Made by a program: the position numbers and the translations under genes
In this document: positions 35,420 through 43,089 of the stretch, piece after piece
How the letters are laid out: each line of letters opens with the position of its first letter
How positions within the stretch are numbered: the stretch's first letter is position 1
Source of the DNA: Pseudomonas sp. MYb60
GTDB taxonomy: Bacteria > Pseudomonadota > Gammaproteobacteria > Pseudomonadales > Pseudomonadaceae
Length of the DNA stretch: 64,000 nucleotides
NCBI RefSeq assembly: GCF_002979555.1
Contig: NZ_PCOZ01000001.1
Span: 496,001 to 560,000, forward strand
Direction: 5' to 3'
The notes under the pieces: model-generated
Told to the model about the DNA's origin: nothing
Database searches by the model: none
What the model saw: only the letters and a program-made list of their open reading frames with translations

Positions 35420-36535
35420 TTACTTGGGCGTGCTGTCGACCCAATAGGCGCCCTGCAATGGCATCCCCAGGAATTGCGCGTTGATTTGCTCCACGGTGGC
35501 CTGCGGGTCCACGTTGGCGAACAGCTGCGGGTGCACCCATTTGGCCAGTGCTTCAATCGCCAGCAGGTTGTAGGGCGAGTTGTAGAAATCGTGCCAGAGA
35601 CCGTGGGCATTGCCCTCACGGATTGCACGAAGGTTGGCGAATTCCGGCCGCGCCAGCACGCGTTCCAGTGCCGCGTGGGCTTCGTCGTTGCCAACGCCGG
35701 CGCCCAGGATCAGCCCTGGTTGGCGGTTGCCGGTGGCGACGTACACATCCGGGTCGGCCTTGAGGGCAAACTCCACGCTGATATCCCCCAGCGCGCCCGG
35801 GACCACGCCGGCCGCAATATTGCGCCCGCCCACCAGTGCAATCAGCTCGCCCATGCCGCTTTTGCCGGTGGTATGGCCTGGGGCCTGCCAAACGCCGGCC
35901 AACAGTTCGAGAAACACGCTCGGGCGTTCGCCAGCGGGCAGGCGGGCGACCGCGTCGGTGATGACGTTGATGTGTTGGTCATAAAAGTCCAGGAACGCCT
36001 TGGCCTGGGATTCCCGGCCGAGGGCCTTGCCCAGCGCGGTCAGGCTGGTGTGGGTACCTTCAAGGGGGTTGATGCGAAAATCGACAAACACCACCGGGAT
36101 GCCCGCCTTGGCCAGTACATCGGCCACCGGGCTGTGTTCGGTGGGGCCGTGCCCGGAGATGCTGAACACCGCTAGGTCTGGTTTGAGCGAGAGGATTTCC
36201 TCGGCGCTGACGCTTTGTTCCGACGCCTGCCCGATCAACGGGATGTCTTTCACCGTGGGAAATTTCGCCACGTAGGCGTTGTAGGTGTGCTGGTCCAGCA
36301 GGCGCAAATCGTTCTGCCAGCCGACGATGCGCTTGAACGGCGCGTCCTTGTCCAGCAAGGCAAATGCCGAGACCAGCCGGCCTTCGCCAAGCACCACGCG
36401 CTGCACGTTGTCGGGCACTTCGACGGTGCGGCCCAGGACATCGGTGACCTGCTGGGCCGCAGCAGTGTCCACGTGGCCCAGCGCCAATGCGCCGAACAGC
36501 ACGCCGAGCTTGAGCAGGTGACGGGGTTTGAACAT
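35420..36535 (-). CDS. Iron/siderophore ABC transporter periplasmic binding protein
   Basis: This is a 371-residue class III solute-binding protein (FecB/BtuF fold). ATG 36535 follows a GGAG site by 8 bases. The signal peptide runs to about residue 28 (LGVLFGALALGHVDTAAAQQ). The TROLL-like core begins VTDVLGRTVEVPDNVQRVVL. The C-terminal part contains GLWHDFYNSPYNLLAIEALA, typical of iron-siderophore binding proteins. It is first in the operon. A weak Fur-box-like sequence stands 17 bases upstream, and a two-component system is divergent. Confidence 0.9.
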   Translation of the reverse strand: MFKPRHLLKLGVLFGALALGHVDTAAAQQVTDVLGRTVEVPDNVQRVVLGEGRLVSAFALLDKDAPFKRIVGWQNDLRLLDQHTYNAYVAKFPTVKDIPLIGQASEQSVSAEEILSLKPDLAVFSISGHGPTEHSPVADVLAKAGIPVVFVDFRINPLEGTHTSLTALGKALGRESQAKAFLDFYDQHINVITDAVARLPAGERPSVFLELLAGVWQAPGHTTGKSGMGELIALVGGRNIAAGVVPGALGDISVEFALKADPDVYVATGNRQPGLILGAGVGNDEAHAALERVLARPEFANLRAIREGNAHGLWHDFYNSPYNLLAIEALAKWVHPQLFANVDPQATVEQINAQFLGMPLQGAYWVDSTPK

Positions 36536-36551
36536 GGCAGGCACTCCAGTT

Positions 36552-36570
36552 GATCATGACTCTCATTTGG
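36552..36570 (-). promoter_or_regulatory. Weak Fur-box-like sequence
   Basis: GATCATGACTCTCATTTGG matches the 19-base Fur consensus at about 12 positions. The location just before the iron binding-protein gene fits, but the match alone is weak. Confidence 0.3.
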
Positions 36571-36727
36571 ACGGGCTAGTCTAAAGAGCGACATCGCCGG
36601 CAATGCCCTGGTTTTGTATCGCCGCTGCGTGATTATGGTTTCCCACAACATTCCATTACATTTGCGTGCAGCGCCGGCTGATTTTTCGGCTATTTCCTGC
36701 GTTCTACCGTTTTTGGATTGACTGCCC

Positions 36728-37438
36728 ATGGCCACGCAAGACCACCTGCTGATCGTTGATGACGACCCGCAAATCCGCCAATTGCTCGGCGAGTACTTGA
36801 GCGACGCCGGTTTCCAGGTGTCCACCGCCGCGGATGGCAAGGAGATGCGCCGGCGCCTGGAAATGAATGTCATCGACCTGATCGTGCTGGACGTGATGCT
36901 GCCCGGCGAGGATGGCCTGAGCCTGTGTCGCGAGTTACGGGTGAACGCCACGACCCCGGTGGTGATGCTGACCGCAAAGGGCTCGCTGATCGACCGTATC
37001 GTCGGCCTGGAGATGGGCGCCGACGATTACCTGCCCAAACCGTTCGACCCCCGTGAATTGCTGGTACGGATCAAGGCGGTGCTGCGCCGGGTGCAGAGTT
37101 TTCCCGACCGGGCACGTTTGGACGAGGCACCGAGCATTGGGTTTGCCGGCTGGCAACTCGACACCCGCGCGCGGCAATTGCTTTCGCCCCAGGGCGTGGT
37201 GGTGAGCCTGGGCAACTCGGATTACCGCGTGCTGCGCCTGCTGTTGCAGCACCCCAACCGACCGCTGAGCCGCGACTTTCTGCTCAACCACGTATTCGAC
37301 AAGGACAGCACGCCGTTCGACCGCTCCATCGACGTCTGCGTCAGCCGCTTGCGCTCGCAATTGCCGGCGGGGCTGATCAAGACCGTGCGTAACGAGGGTT
37401 ACATGCTCACTGCCGATGACGTGGTGCTGCACTCGTGA
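36728..37438 (+). CDS. OmpR-family response regulator
   Basis: This is a 236-residue two-component response regulator. The receiver domain has the acidic pocket VDDDPQ, the phospho-acceptor Asp55 in VLDVMLPGEDG, Thr82 in MLTAK and Lys104 in YLPKPF. The C-terminal winged-helix DNA-binding domain covers about residues 135-232. It overlaps the kinase gene by four bases. It is divergent from the iron transporter, with 192 bases between the starts, so the transporter is a plausible target. Confidence 0.93.
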   Translation: MATQDHLLIVDDDPQIRQLLGEYLSDAGFQVSTAADGKEMRRRLEMNVIDLIVLDVMLPGEDGLSLCRELRVNATTPVVMLTAKGSLIDRIVGLEMGADDYLPKPFDPRELLVRIKAVLRRVQSFPDRARLDEAPSIGFAGWQLDTRARQLLSPQGVVVSLGNSDYRVLRLLLQHPNRPLSRDFLLNHVFDKDSTPFDRSIDVCVSRLRSQLPAGLIKTVRNEGYMLTADDVVLHS

Positions 37439-38820
37439 GAATACTGCCGCGTTCGCTGTTCGGGCGGCTGGTGTTGATCCTGGTCAGCGGCATGCTCGCC
37501 GCGCAGGCCCTGACCAGCAGCGTGTGGTACGACCGGCGCCACGGCCAGGTGCTGGAGATCCCCGCGCGGCTGATCGCCACGCGCCTGGCGGACGTGGTAC
37601 GCCTGGTACACAGCGACCCGGCCCGGGCCGAGTTGCTGATCACGATGCTCGACGCGCCGGACTTTCGCCTGACCCTGAGCGACCAGGCCAGCAGCGTGCC
37701 CAGCAGCCTGCGCGACAGTGACCGGCCTACCGAGCGATTGATCAACCAGGTGCTGTCGGAGAAAACCGGTTACTCCCAGACCCTGCAGCTGTTGCGCCTG
37801 GCCGTGGTGGATGGCGAAGGGCAGGCTGCCGGGCTTTCGACCTTGCTGGGCTCCAAGCCGGTGGTCGGACAATTCCTCATTGATCTGCGCCTGCCGGACG
37901 GGCGCTGGTTGCAGGTGAATGCCAGCGAAGCACAGGGCTGGACCAGCACGTCGCCGCTGGATGTGCTGTTTGACTATGTCATGCGTATTTATCTGCTCAG
38001 GGTGCTGGTGCTCGTGGTGATCGCGCTGGTGGCGGTGCGCTTGGCGATTCGTCCGCTCAAGGCCTTGGCTGAAGCGGCCGAAGCGCTGGGCCGGAATATC
38101 CAGCGCCCACCGCTGTCGGAGGACGGTCCTACCGAGGTCCGTCGCGCCGCCCAGGCATTCAACGCCATGCAACAGCGGTTGATCGCCAATATCGCCGAAC
38201 GCACGCGTTTTCTCGCGGCAATTTCCCACGACTTGCGCTCACCCATCACACGCTTGCGCCTGCGCACCGAGATGCTCGATGACACGCGTACACGTGAGCG
38301 TTTTCGCAGCGATCTGGAAGAGATGGAACACATGGTGTCCAGCACCCTGGATTTTGTCAGCAGTGGCGAGATCAACGAGGCCCGGCAGAATATCGACATC
38401 AACGCGTTGCTCCAGAGCTTGCAGGCAGACCTGCAGGACGTAGGGGAAACGGTGATGATTGAGGGGCGGGCAACGCAGCCCTTGCCGGGGTATGCCCGCA
38501 GTCTTAAACGCTGCGTGCAGAACCTGCTGGAAAACGCGGTGCGTTATGGCCGTGAGGTGGTGATGCAGGTGGAGGATCATGTCGATTGCCTGAGAATCGT
38601 CATCAGCGACCGTGGGCCAGGGATTCCCCAGGAACACCTAGAGCAGGTGCTGGAACCGTTTTATCGGGTGGAAGGTTCACGCAATGCCGAGACCGGCGGG
38701 TATGGCTTGGGTTTGAGCATCGCTCACACCATTGCCAGGGCGCATGACGGGCAGTTGAGTGTGCGTAATCGGGAAGGCGGGGGGCTTGAAGTGGAGCTGC
38801 GATTTCAACGCAAATCCTGA
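37435..38820 (+). CDS. EnvZ-like sensor histidine kinase
   Basis: This is a 461-residue membrane kinase starting with GTG, which overlaps the regulator stop. There is one membrane segment at about residues 10-30, a periplasmic sensor of about 150 residues, a second membrane segment (YLLRVLVLVVIALVAVRLAI) and a HAMP linker. The HisKA motif is FLAAISHDLRSPITRLRLRT with His265. The ATPase domain has LLENAVRYG, DRGPGIP and GYGLGLSI. The EnvZ-like motif context (HDLRSPITRLR) suggests an envelope signal. The signal is unknown. Confidence 0.92.
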   Translation: MRILPRSLFGRLVLILVSGMLAAQALTSSVWYDRRHGQVLEIPARLIATRLADVVRLVHSDPARAELLITMLDAPDFRLTLSDQASSVPSSLRDSDRPTERLINQVLSEKTGYSQTLQLLRLAVVDGEGQAAGLSTLLGSKPVVGQFLIDLRLPDGRWLQVNASEAQGWTSTSPLDVLFDYVMRIYLLRVLVLVVIALVAVRLAIRPLKALAEAAEALGRNIQRPPLSEDGPTEVRRAAQAFNAMQQRLIANIAERTRFLAAISHDLRSPITRLRLRTEMLDDTRTRERFRSDLEEMEHMVSSTLDFVSSGEINEARQNIDINALLQSLQADLQDVGETVMIEGRATQPLPGYARSLKRCVQNLLENAVRYGREVVMQVEDHVDCLRIVISDRGPGIPQEHLEQVLEPFYRVEGSRNAETGGYGLGLSIAHTIARAHDGQLSVRNREGGGLEVELRFQRKS

Positions 38821-38838
38821 ATGTGAGGTGCACTTTGA

Positions 38839-38930
38839 ATGTGGGAGTGTGCTTGCCCGCGAATACTGAGTGTCAGCCACTGGATAAGTGGCTGATACAC
38901 CGCCTTCGCGAGCAAGCTCGCTCCTACACC
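38839..38930. repeat. Divergent REP-type inverted pair
   Basis: ATGTGGGAGTGTGCTTGCCC on the left is roughly mirrored by CGCGAGCAAGCTCGCTCCTACAC on the right, with GTCAGCCACTGGATAAGTGGCTGAT between them as a further hairpin. It lies between the kinase gene and the convergent small SEC-C gene. Confidence 0.7.
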
Positions 38931-38962
38931 AGCCTGCTCACAACTGGATCTTCAGCGTGGCA

Positions 38963-39163
38963 TCAGGCCCCGTGGCACTTCTTGAATTTCTTTGCGCTGC
39001 CGCATGGGCATGGGTCGTTGCGGCCTACGTCCTTCAACGCATTGCGCACCGGCTCCTGATGAGCGTGGCCGCAGTTCGGGCCGTGGACATGGCCGTGGTC
39101 GTGATCATGGTGATCGTGATCGTGGTTGCAGTCAGGACCATGGACATGGGGTTGCTGAGTCAT
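38963..39163 (-). CDS. Small His-rich SEC-C zinc-binding protein (66 residues)
   Basis: The protein joins two metal-binding parts. The N-terminal 35 residues are a His/Asp/Cys-rich stretch ([18 protein letters not shown], then HGPNCGHAH). The C-terminus is a SEC-C motif ([19 protein letters not shown]) like the zinc finger of SecA that binds SecB and ribosomes. There is no signal peptide. The start overlaps the stop of the lipoprotein gene by four bases, so they are co-translated. A metal-buffering or metal-delivery role is inferred. The precise function is unknown. Confidence 0.82.
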   Translation of the reverse strand: MTQQPHVHGPDCNHDHDHHDHDHGHVHGPNCGHAHQEPVRNALKDVGRNDPCPCGSAKKFKKCHGA

Positions 39164-39642
39164 CGATGTTGCTCCGGAATAAAATCGCCGGGGATTATCT
39201 CGCCATTGTGGGCGACCTGCACGTCATAACCGATGAATAATCCGGTTTTGAGCTCACCTTCGAGGCGATACGGCACAGGCCGGTCGGGATTTTTCAGCAG
39301 GCGCACCACATCGCGTATCTGCGGCCAGAGGTTGGTACGTACCGAAATCCGGAAAAACGCATGCCCGTGTGGCGGCACGGTCAGCCATTCGTTGGACTCG
39401 CCCTCGGTGAGCACCAGCCTGTCGAGGGTGATCTTGTAGATCAGGCCACGCACCGTCAGGTCCGAATCGTCGCGGTTGTCGACGCGAAAGAACAGCTTGA
39501 ATTTCTGCTCGAGCATCTTGGCCCGTACCACTTCGACCTTGACCAGAGAGACGTGGGGCGGCGGCGAATCGTCCTCGAACCACGACGCGCAACCGGTCAG
39601 GCCGAAGGTTAACGCCAGCATCAAGCTGTACATCCGGAGCAT
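39160..39642 (-). CDS. LEA type 2 / WHy-domain lipoprotein
   Basis: This is a 160-residue lipoprotein. The signal peptide ends in the lipobox LTGCASW with Cys18. The rest is a beta-sandwich of the LEA14/WHy type ([40 protein letters not shown]), a fold found in desiccation- and stress-related proteins. A conserved [20 protein letters not shown] segment follows. It is coupled to the small SEC-C gene downstream. The role is unknown. Confidence 0.85.
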   Translation of the reverse strand: MLRMYSLMLALTFGLTGCASWFEDDSPPPHVSLVKVEVVRAKMLEQKFKLFFRVDNRDDSDLTVRGLIYKITLDRLVLTEGESNEWLTVPPHGHAFFRISVRTNLWPQIRDVVRLLKNPDRPVPYRLEGELKTGLFIGYDVQVAHNGEIIPGDFIPEQHR

Positions 39643-39666
39643 GGCGTCTGTCCTGTGGGGTGGGGG

Positions 39667-40137
39667 TTATAGGTAGCTGGAACAACACTTCTTGAATTTC
39701 TGCCCGCTGCCGCACAGGCACGCATCGTTGCGTCCAGCCTTCACCTCCACGGTCGGATCGATGAAGTACCAGCGCCCGTCATTCTGTACGAAAGAAGACT
39801 GTTCGCGGTGGCTATGTTCGCCGGTGCTGTCATGCCAGCGGGCGGTAAACGTCACGAACGCGTGCTCCGGCTGGCCGCCGAACACTTCGGAGCTTTCCAC
39901 TTCCAGCCCCAGCCAGGTGCTCTGGGCGCTCCAGGCGCCGATGGCATCACGGTCCAGGCCAGCCTGTTGCGCGGGCAGGGTGGTCGTCACCAGGTAGTCG
40001 ACCAGGCCCAGCACATAGGCGCTGTAGCGCGAGCGCATCAGCGCGGTGGCGCAGGGTGCCGGGTGGCCTGCGTGATAAGGGCCGCAGCAGGCATCCAGCA
40101 GGTTGCCACTGCCGCAGGGGCAAATGGATGTACTCAT
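39667..40137 (-). CDS. YchJ-family protein with two SEC-C motifs
   Basis: ATG 40137 ([20 protein letters not shown]) gives 156 residues with an SEC-C motif at each end ([13 protein letters not shown] and [13 protein letters not shown]). Between them lies the NTF2-like YchJ core ([20 protein letters not shown], then [20 protein letters not shown]). The family is widespread but uncharacterised, and the SEC-C motifs suggest zinc binding. It starts 4 bases from the stop of the following upstream gene and lies one gene from the His-rich SEC-C protein. Confidence 0.88.
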   Translation of the reverse strand: MSTSICPCGSGNLLDACCGPYHAGHPAPCATALMRSRYSAYVLGLVDYLVTTTLPAQQAGLDRDAIGAWSAQSTWLGLEVESSEVFGGQPEHAFVTFTARWHDSTGEHSHREQSSFVQNDGRWYFIDPTVEVKAGRNDACLCGSGQKFKKCCSSYL

Positions 40138-40141
40138 TGGG

Positions 40142-40639
40142 TTACCACCAATACTTGCCAAAATTTTCCGGGTTGGCCCAGAACCGGGCGTTGAGCCAGT
40201 CCGGTACCTGTTTATAGTCAAGCAGATCGTAGGTAAACAGCGTCAGCACCTGTCCATCGCGCTGGAAACGCTCGCCGGCCTGCAGGGCCAGGGAAAAGAA
40301 GTCGGTGTCTTTCCAGTCGCAGGCGCCCAGGTCCACGCAGACGGCAATGCGGCTGGCGTTGAGGTTGCGGATGCCGCCGAGCAGGGTCAGGCCTTGGGGT
40401 TTTGACAGGTGCTCCAGGCAATCGACCACCAGCGCCAGGTCGAAACGCTGCGCCGCCAGTTCTGCCGGCAGCGGCCCGGGAGGCGCAGCGCATACCTGGG
40501 TGTCGGGGTGCGCCGCCTGGAAAGCGTCCAGCGCCGGGAACTGGCTGGCGCCCAGCAACAGCAGGCGCTTGGGCCGGTGCAGGTCGAGCAGGGCGGCCAG
40601 GGCTTGCTGGGGGGTACGGTCGGAAATACCAGCGGTCAT
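40142..40639 (-). CDS. Conserved hypothetical protein, methyltransferase-like (DUF6231-type)
   Basis: This 165-residue protein resembles the Pseudomonas-restricted family I know as DUF6231. The fold looks like a reduced Rossmann methyltransferase: [15 protein letters not shown], then [20 protein letters not shown]. There is no clear GxGxG SAM motif, so catalysis is doubtful. It ends [10 protein letters not shown], a conserved C-terminus. It is followed after 4 bases by the YchJ gene, so the two are probably co-transcribed. The function is unknown. Confidence 0.75.
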   Translation of the reverse strand: MTAGISDRTPQQALAALLDLHRPKRLLLLGASQFPALDAFQAAHPDTQVCAAPPGPLPAELAAQRFDLALVVDCLEHLSKPQGLTLLGGIRNLNASRIAVCVDLGACDWKDTDFFSLALQAGERFQRDGQVLTLFTYDLLDYKQVPDWLNARFWANPENFGKYWW

Positions 40640-40830
40640 CGGAGATCCTCACATCAGGACCGTAGAGACTAGCGCGGCTGAGCCTGCGGGCCTAGAGCGC
40701 ACAATTGCGAAAAGCCAGCGTTCTTTGATCATCCCCAATGAATACGGGGGATCGGCGCAGTGGCGTAGATGAAAAGAGCCGTCTTTACTCCACCCATCGG
40801 CCCCTCGCCGATCCCCTCAGGAGAAATCAG

Positions 40831-41523
40831 ATGAGCATCATGCGGACAGCTCTACCCTTGGTTCTGCTAACCGGAGTATTGACAGGTTGCGCAGGTTTGC
40901 AAAAAACCGATTGGCCCACCTGCGCCGCCCTGGGCGGTGTGACGGGCGCGGCATTGGGTGCCACCGAAAGCTCATCATGGGCGGGTGGCGGTGCCTTGCT
41001 GGTGGGCGGCCTGGCCGGCGCCTATTGCTGGGTGCATGGCGATGGCGATGAGGATGGCGATGGCGTGCCGGACAGCCGCGACAAGTGCCCGGGCACGCCA
41101 AAAGGTGTGCAGGTGGATGCTGACGGTTGCCCGCCAGTCGTGGCTGCAGTGGTCGAGGAAGTCATTGTGGTGAAGGAAGAAACCATCGTGATTCGTGACG
41201 TTCACTTCGAGTTCGACTCGGCCAGATTGACGCCTGCCGACAAGACCAGCCTCAACACCATTGCCACGCGCCTGAAACAGGAAGCACCGAGTGCCCAGTT
41301 GCGTGTGACCGGGCATACCGACAGTGTCGGCAAAGATGCCTACAACCAGCGGCTTTCAGACAAGCGTGCCCATTCGGTGACGGAGTACCTGATCCAATCC
41401 GGTGTGCCACGCAGCAACTTTGTATCGGTCACGGGCGCGGGCGAAAGCCAGCCGGTCGCCGACAACAAGACTGCTGATGGCCGCGCCCTCAACCGTCGCA
41501 CGGAAATCCAGATCAACCGCTGA
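40831..41523 (+). CDS. OmpA-family lipoprotein with Ca-binding-type repeat
   Basis: ATG 40831 follows GGAG by 7 bases and gives 230 residues. The lipobox (LTGVLTGCAGL) ends at Cys20. A glycine-zipper-like segment follows (GGALLVGGLAGAYCWV). Then comes a thrombospondin type-3-like acidic repeat (GDGDEDGDGVPDSRDKCPGT). The C-terminal OmpA peptidoglycan-binding domain (FEFDSARLTPADKTSLNTIA, GHTDSVGKDAYNQRLSDKRA) ends NRRTEIQINR. It probably anchors the outer membrane to the wall. Confidence 0.9.
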   Translation: MSIMRTALPLVLLTGVLTGCAGLQKTDWPTCAALGGVTGAALGATESSSWAGGGALLVGGLAGAYCWVHGDGDEDGDGVPDSRDKCPGTPKGVQVDADGCPPVVAAVVEEVIVVKEETIVIRDVHFEFDSARLTPADKTSLNTIATRLKQEAPSAQLRVTGHTDSVGKDAYNQRLSDKRAHSVTEYLIQSGVPRSNFVSVTGAGESQPVADNKTADGRALNRRTEIQINR

Positions 41524-41530
41524 CAGCCCT

Positions 41531-41555
41531 TGCCCCTGTGGGCTCCACAGGGGCA
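41531..41555 (+). terminator. Hairpin after the OmpA lipoprotein gene
   Basis: TGCCCCTGTGG and CCACAGGGGCA form an 11-base perfect stem with a three-base loop, 8 bases past the stop. No T-run follows directly. Confidence 0.55.
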
Positions 41556-41663
41556 TTGCCGGCAACCCTCCTGGCTCAAGTTTTTTGAACCTTCACTGGC
41601 AAATCGCCTGTGGAAGTCGTTACTGTGCGTCCAAAGAAAAATTTGAATGTGTTCAGGAGCCCC

Positions 41664-42425
41664 ATGATGCGTAAGGTTTTACTGTTGGCCCTGCTGGTCA
41701 GCCCGATTGCCCTGGCCCAGACCGTCAGTGTTGAAACCAATTCGTTGATGCGCTTGCCCAGCAGCACCAGCGTGTTGCAACTGGAGCGCCTGGACGTGGC
41801 GGATTACGGCACCTTGCTGATTCCTTCCACCATCAGCCAAGTGACGGTAGATGAACTGCACCTGGGCCGCGATGCGCGTATCGCCATCGTTCCCGGCAGT
41901 ACGGGTTTGCAATTGCAGGTACGGCATGCGCAGTTGGACCACGGCAGTCAGATCACCTCGCGCGGTGCGCCGGGCACCCACGAAAAACCGGCCAAGGCCG
42001 GGCGTGACCTGACCTTGCGTATCCATTCGCTGGTAGCGGAAGAGTTGTCGGTGGATGCCCGTGGCGGCGCCGGTGCCCAGGGCTATGCCGGGCTAGATGG
42101 TGCGAATGGCGAAGACCCGGGTTGCACCTGGGGCTCGGCCGGCCGGGGTGCCAACGGCGATAACGGCGGCGACGGCTTGCCCGGTGCGGCGGGAGCGCAA
42201 GTGCGGGTCGAGTTGCCGCAAGACTTCCCGGCGGAGCAGATCAAGGTCTGGGTCGATGGCGGTGCCGGTGGCTTGGCCGGCACAGCGGGCAAGCCTGGGC
42301 GTGGTGGTCAGTCCAAGGGCTGCCTGGTGTACCGGGCCGATGGCGGCGAGAAAGGCCGTCCAGGCTTGGAAGGGCAGCCGGGGCCGGCTGGGCCTGCGGG
42401 GACTGTGACCATCCAGCGGCTTTGA
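41664..42425 (+). CDS. Secreted collagen-like protein
   Basis: ATG 41664 follows GGAG and gives 253 residues. A signal peptide (MMRKVLLLALLVSPIALAQT) is cut near residue 19. About 90 residues of beta-rich sequence follow, then glycine-rich stretches: GAGAQGYAGLDGANGEDPG, GGAGGLAGTAGKPGRGG, and at the end a run of seven collagen triplets (GEKGRPGLEGQPGPAGPAG). Two Cys near residues 153 and 225 may form a disulphide. Bacterial collagen-like proteins can be adhesins or spacers. The role here is unknown. Confidence 0.8.
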   Translation: MMRKVLLLALLVSPIALAQTVSVETNSLMRLPSSTSVLQLERLDVADYGTLLIPSTISQVTVDELHLGRDARIAIVPGSTGLQLQVRHAQLDHGSQITSRGAPGTHEKPAKAGRDLTLRIHSLVAEELSVDARGGAGAQGYAGLDGANGEDPGCTWGSAGRGANGDNGGDGLPGAAGAQVRVELPQDFPAEQIKVWVDGGAGGLAGTAGKPGRGGQSKGCLVYRADGGEKGRPGLEGQPGPAGPAGTVTIQRL

Positions 42426-42440
42426 ATTGCCTGGTCTGAC

Positions 42441-42513
42441 GCCATCGGGGCAAGCCCCCTTCCACAATTGGACTGCATTCCAACTGTGGGAGGGGGCTTG
42501 CCCCCGATAGCGG
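42441..42513. repeat. REPIN-type pair of inverted REP sequences
   Basis: GCCATCGGGGCAAGCCCCCT on the left is mirrored by GGGAGGGGGCTTGCCCCCGA on the right. The inner arms CCACAATTGGA and TCCAACTGTGG also pair. It lies between the convergent collagen-like and CopD-family genes. Confidence 0.85.
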
Positions 42514-42526
42514 ACTAAAGCCCGCC

Positions 42527-42990
42527 TCAGAACATCGGCCGAGCCGAAGCAATCGCCACCACCACCAACCCCACAATCAGGTTAATGCCCACCAGTCGGC
42601 GAATCTGCCCCAGCACCGCCACCCCCGCCGGCCAATCCGACGCCGCGACCGCTGCGCGCAATTCCGGCAGTTTCAACGCCTGGACGCGGATAAACAGCGC
42701 GGTCATCACCACATACAAGCCATCATCACCTGCACATAACGTGGCGCGGTCTCAAACCCGTTGAAGCGCAGCTGCAGCAGGCCTACGCCGCTGATCGGCA
42801 AAATCGCCACCGCGACCCACACCCACACAAAAAAACGTTGAAACACATTCGTCCACAAAGTGAGCCGGGCAGGCCCCTCAAGTGCCGCCCCAGCGGCGGG
42901 GCGCAGGATCATCCAGGCGAAAAACATACCGCCGACCCAGATCAGGGCGGCCAATACATGCAGGGTGTAGGCGAGGCTAAACGCGGTCAT
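42527..42990 (-). pseudogene. CopD-family membrane protein with one-base frameshift
   Basis: The first frame runs from ATG 42990 and reads a four-helix CopD-like membrane protein (MTAFSLAYTLHVLAALIWVG, then RPAAGAALEGPARLTLWTNV) up to APRYVQVMMACMW and a stop at 42706. The second frame, about 42715 down to 42527, continues the same protein (YVVMTALFIRVQALKLPELR, ending SARPMF). Adding one base after 42719 on the minus strand would restore MMALYVV and a 154-residue protein. So either a real frameshift or a sequencing error breaks it. Confidence 0.8.
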
Positions 42991-43089
42991 TGTGGTACTC
43001 CGTTCTGCGCGGGATTAATTAGCGGGGTATGATAGCGGCCGATCCGAACCACTGAAAATTTATCCAGCGTTTTTTGCGCCCGACTATCC

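Noticed and set aside
36536..36727. A strong Fur box before the iron importer
   Set aside because: The best match has only about 12 of 19 consensus positions, so it is listed with low confidence rather than as a clear site.
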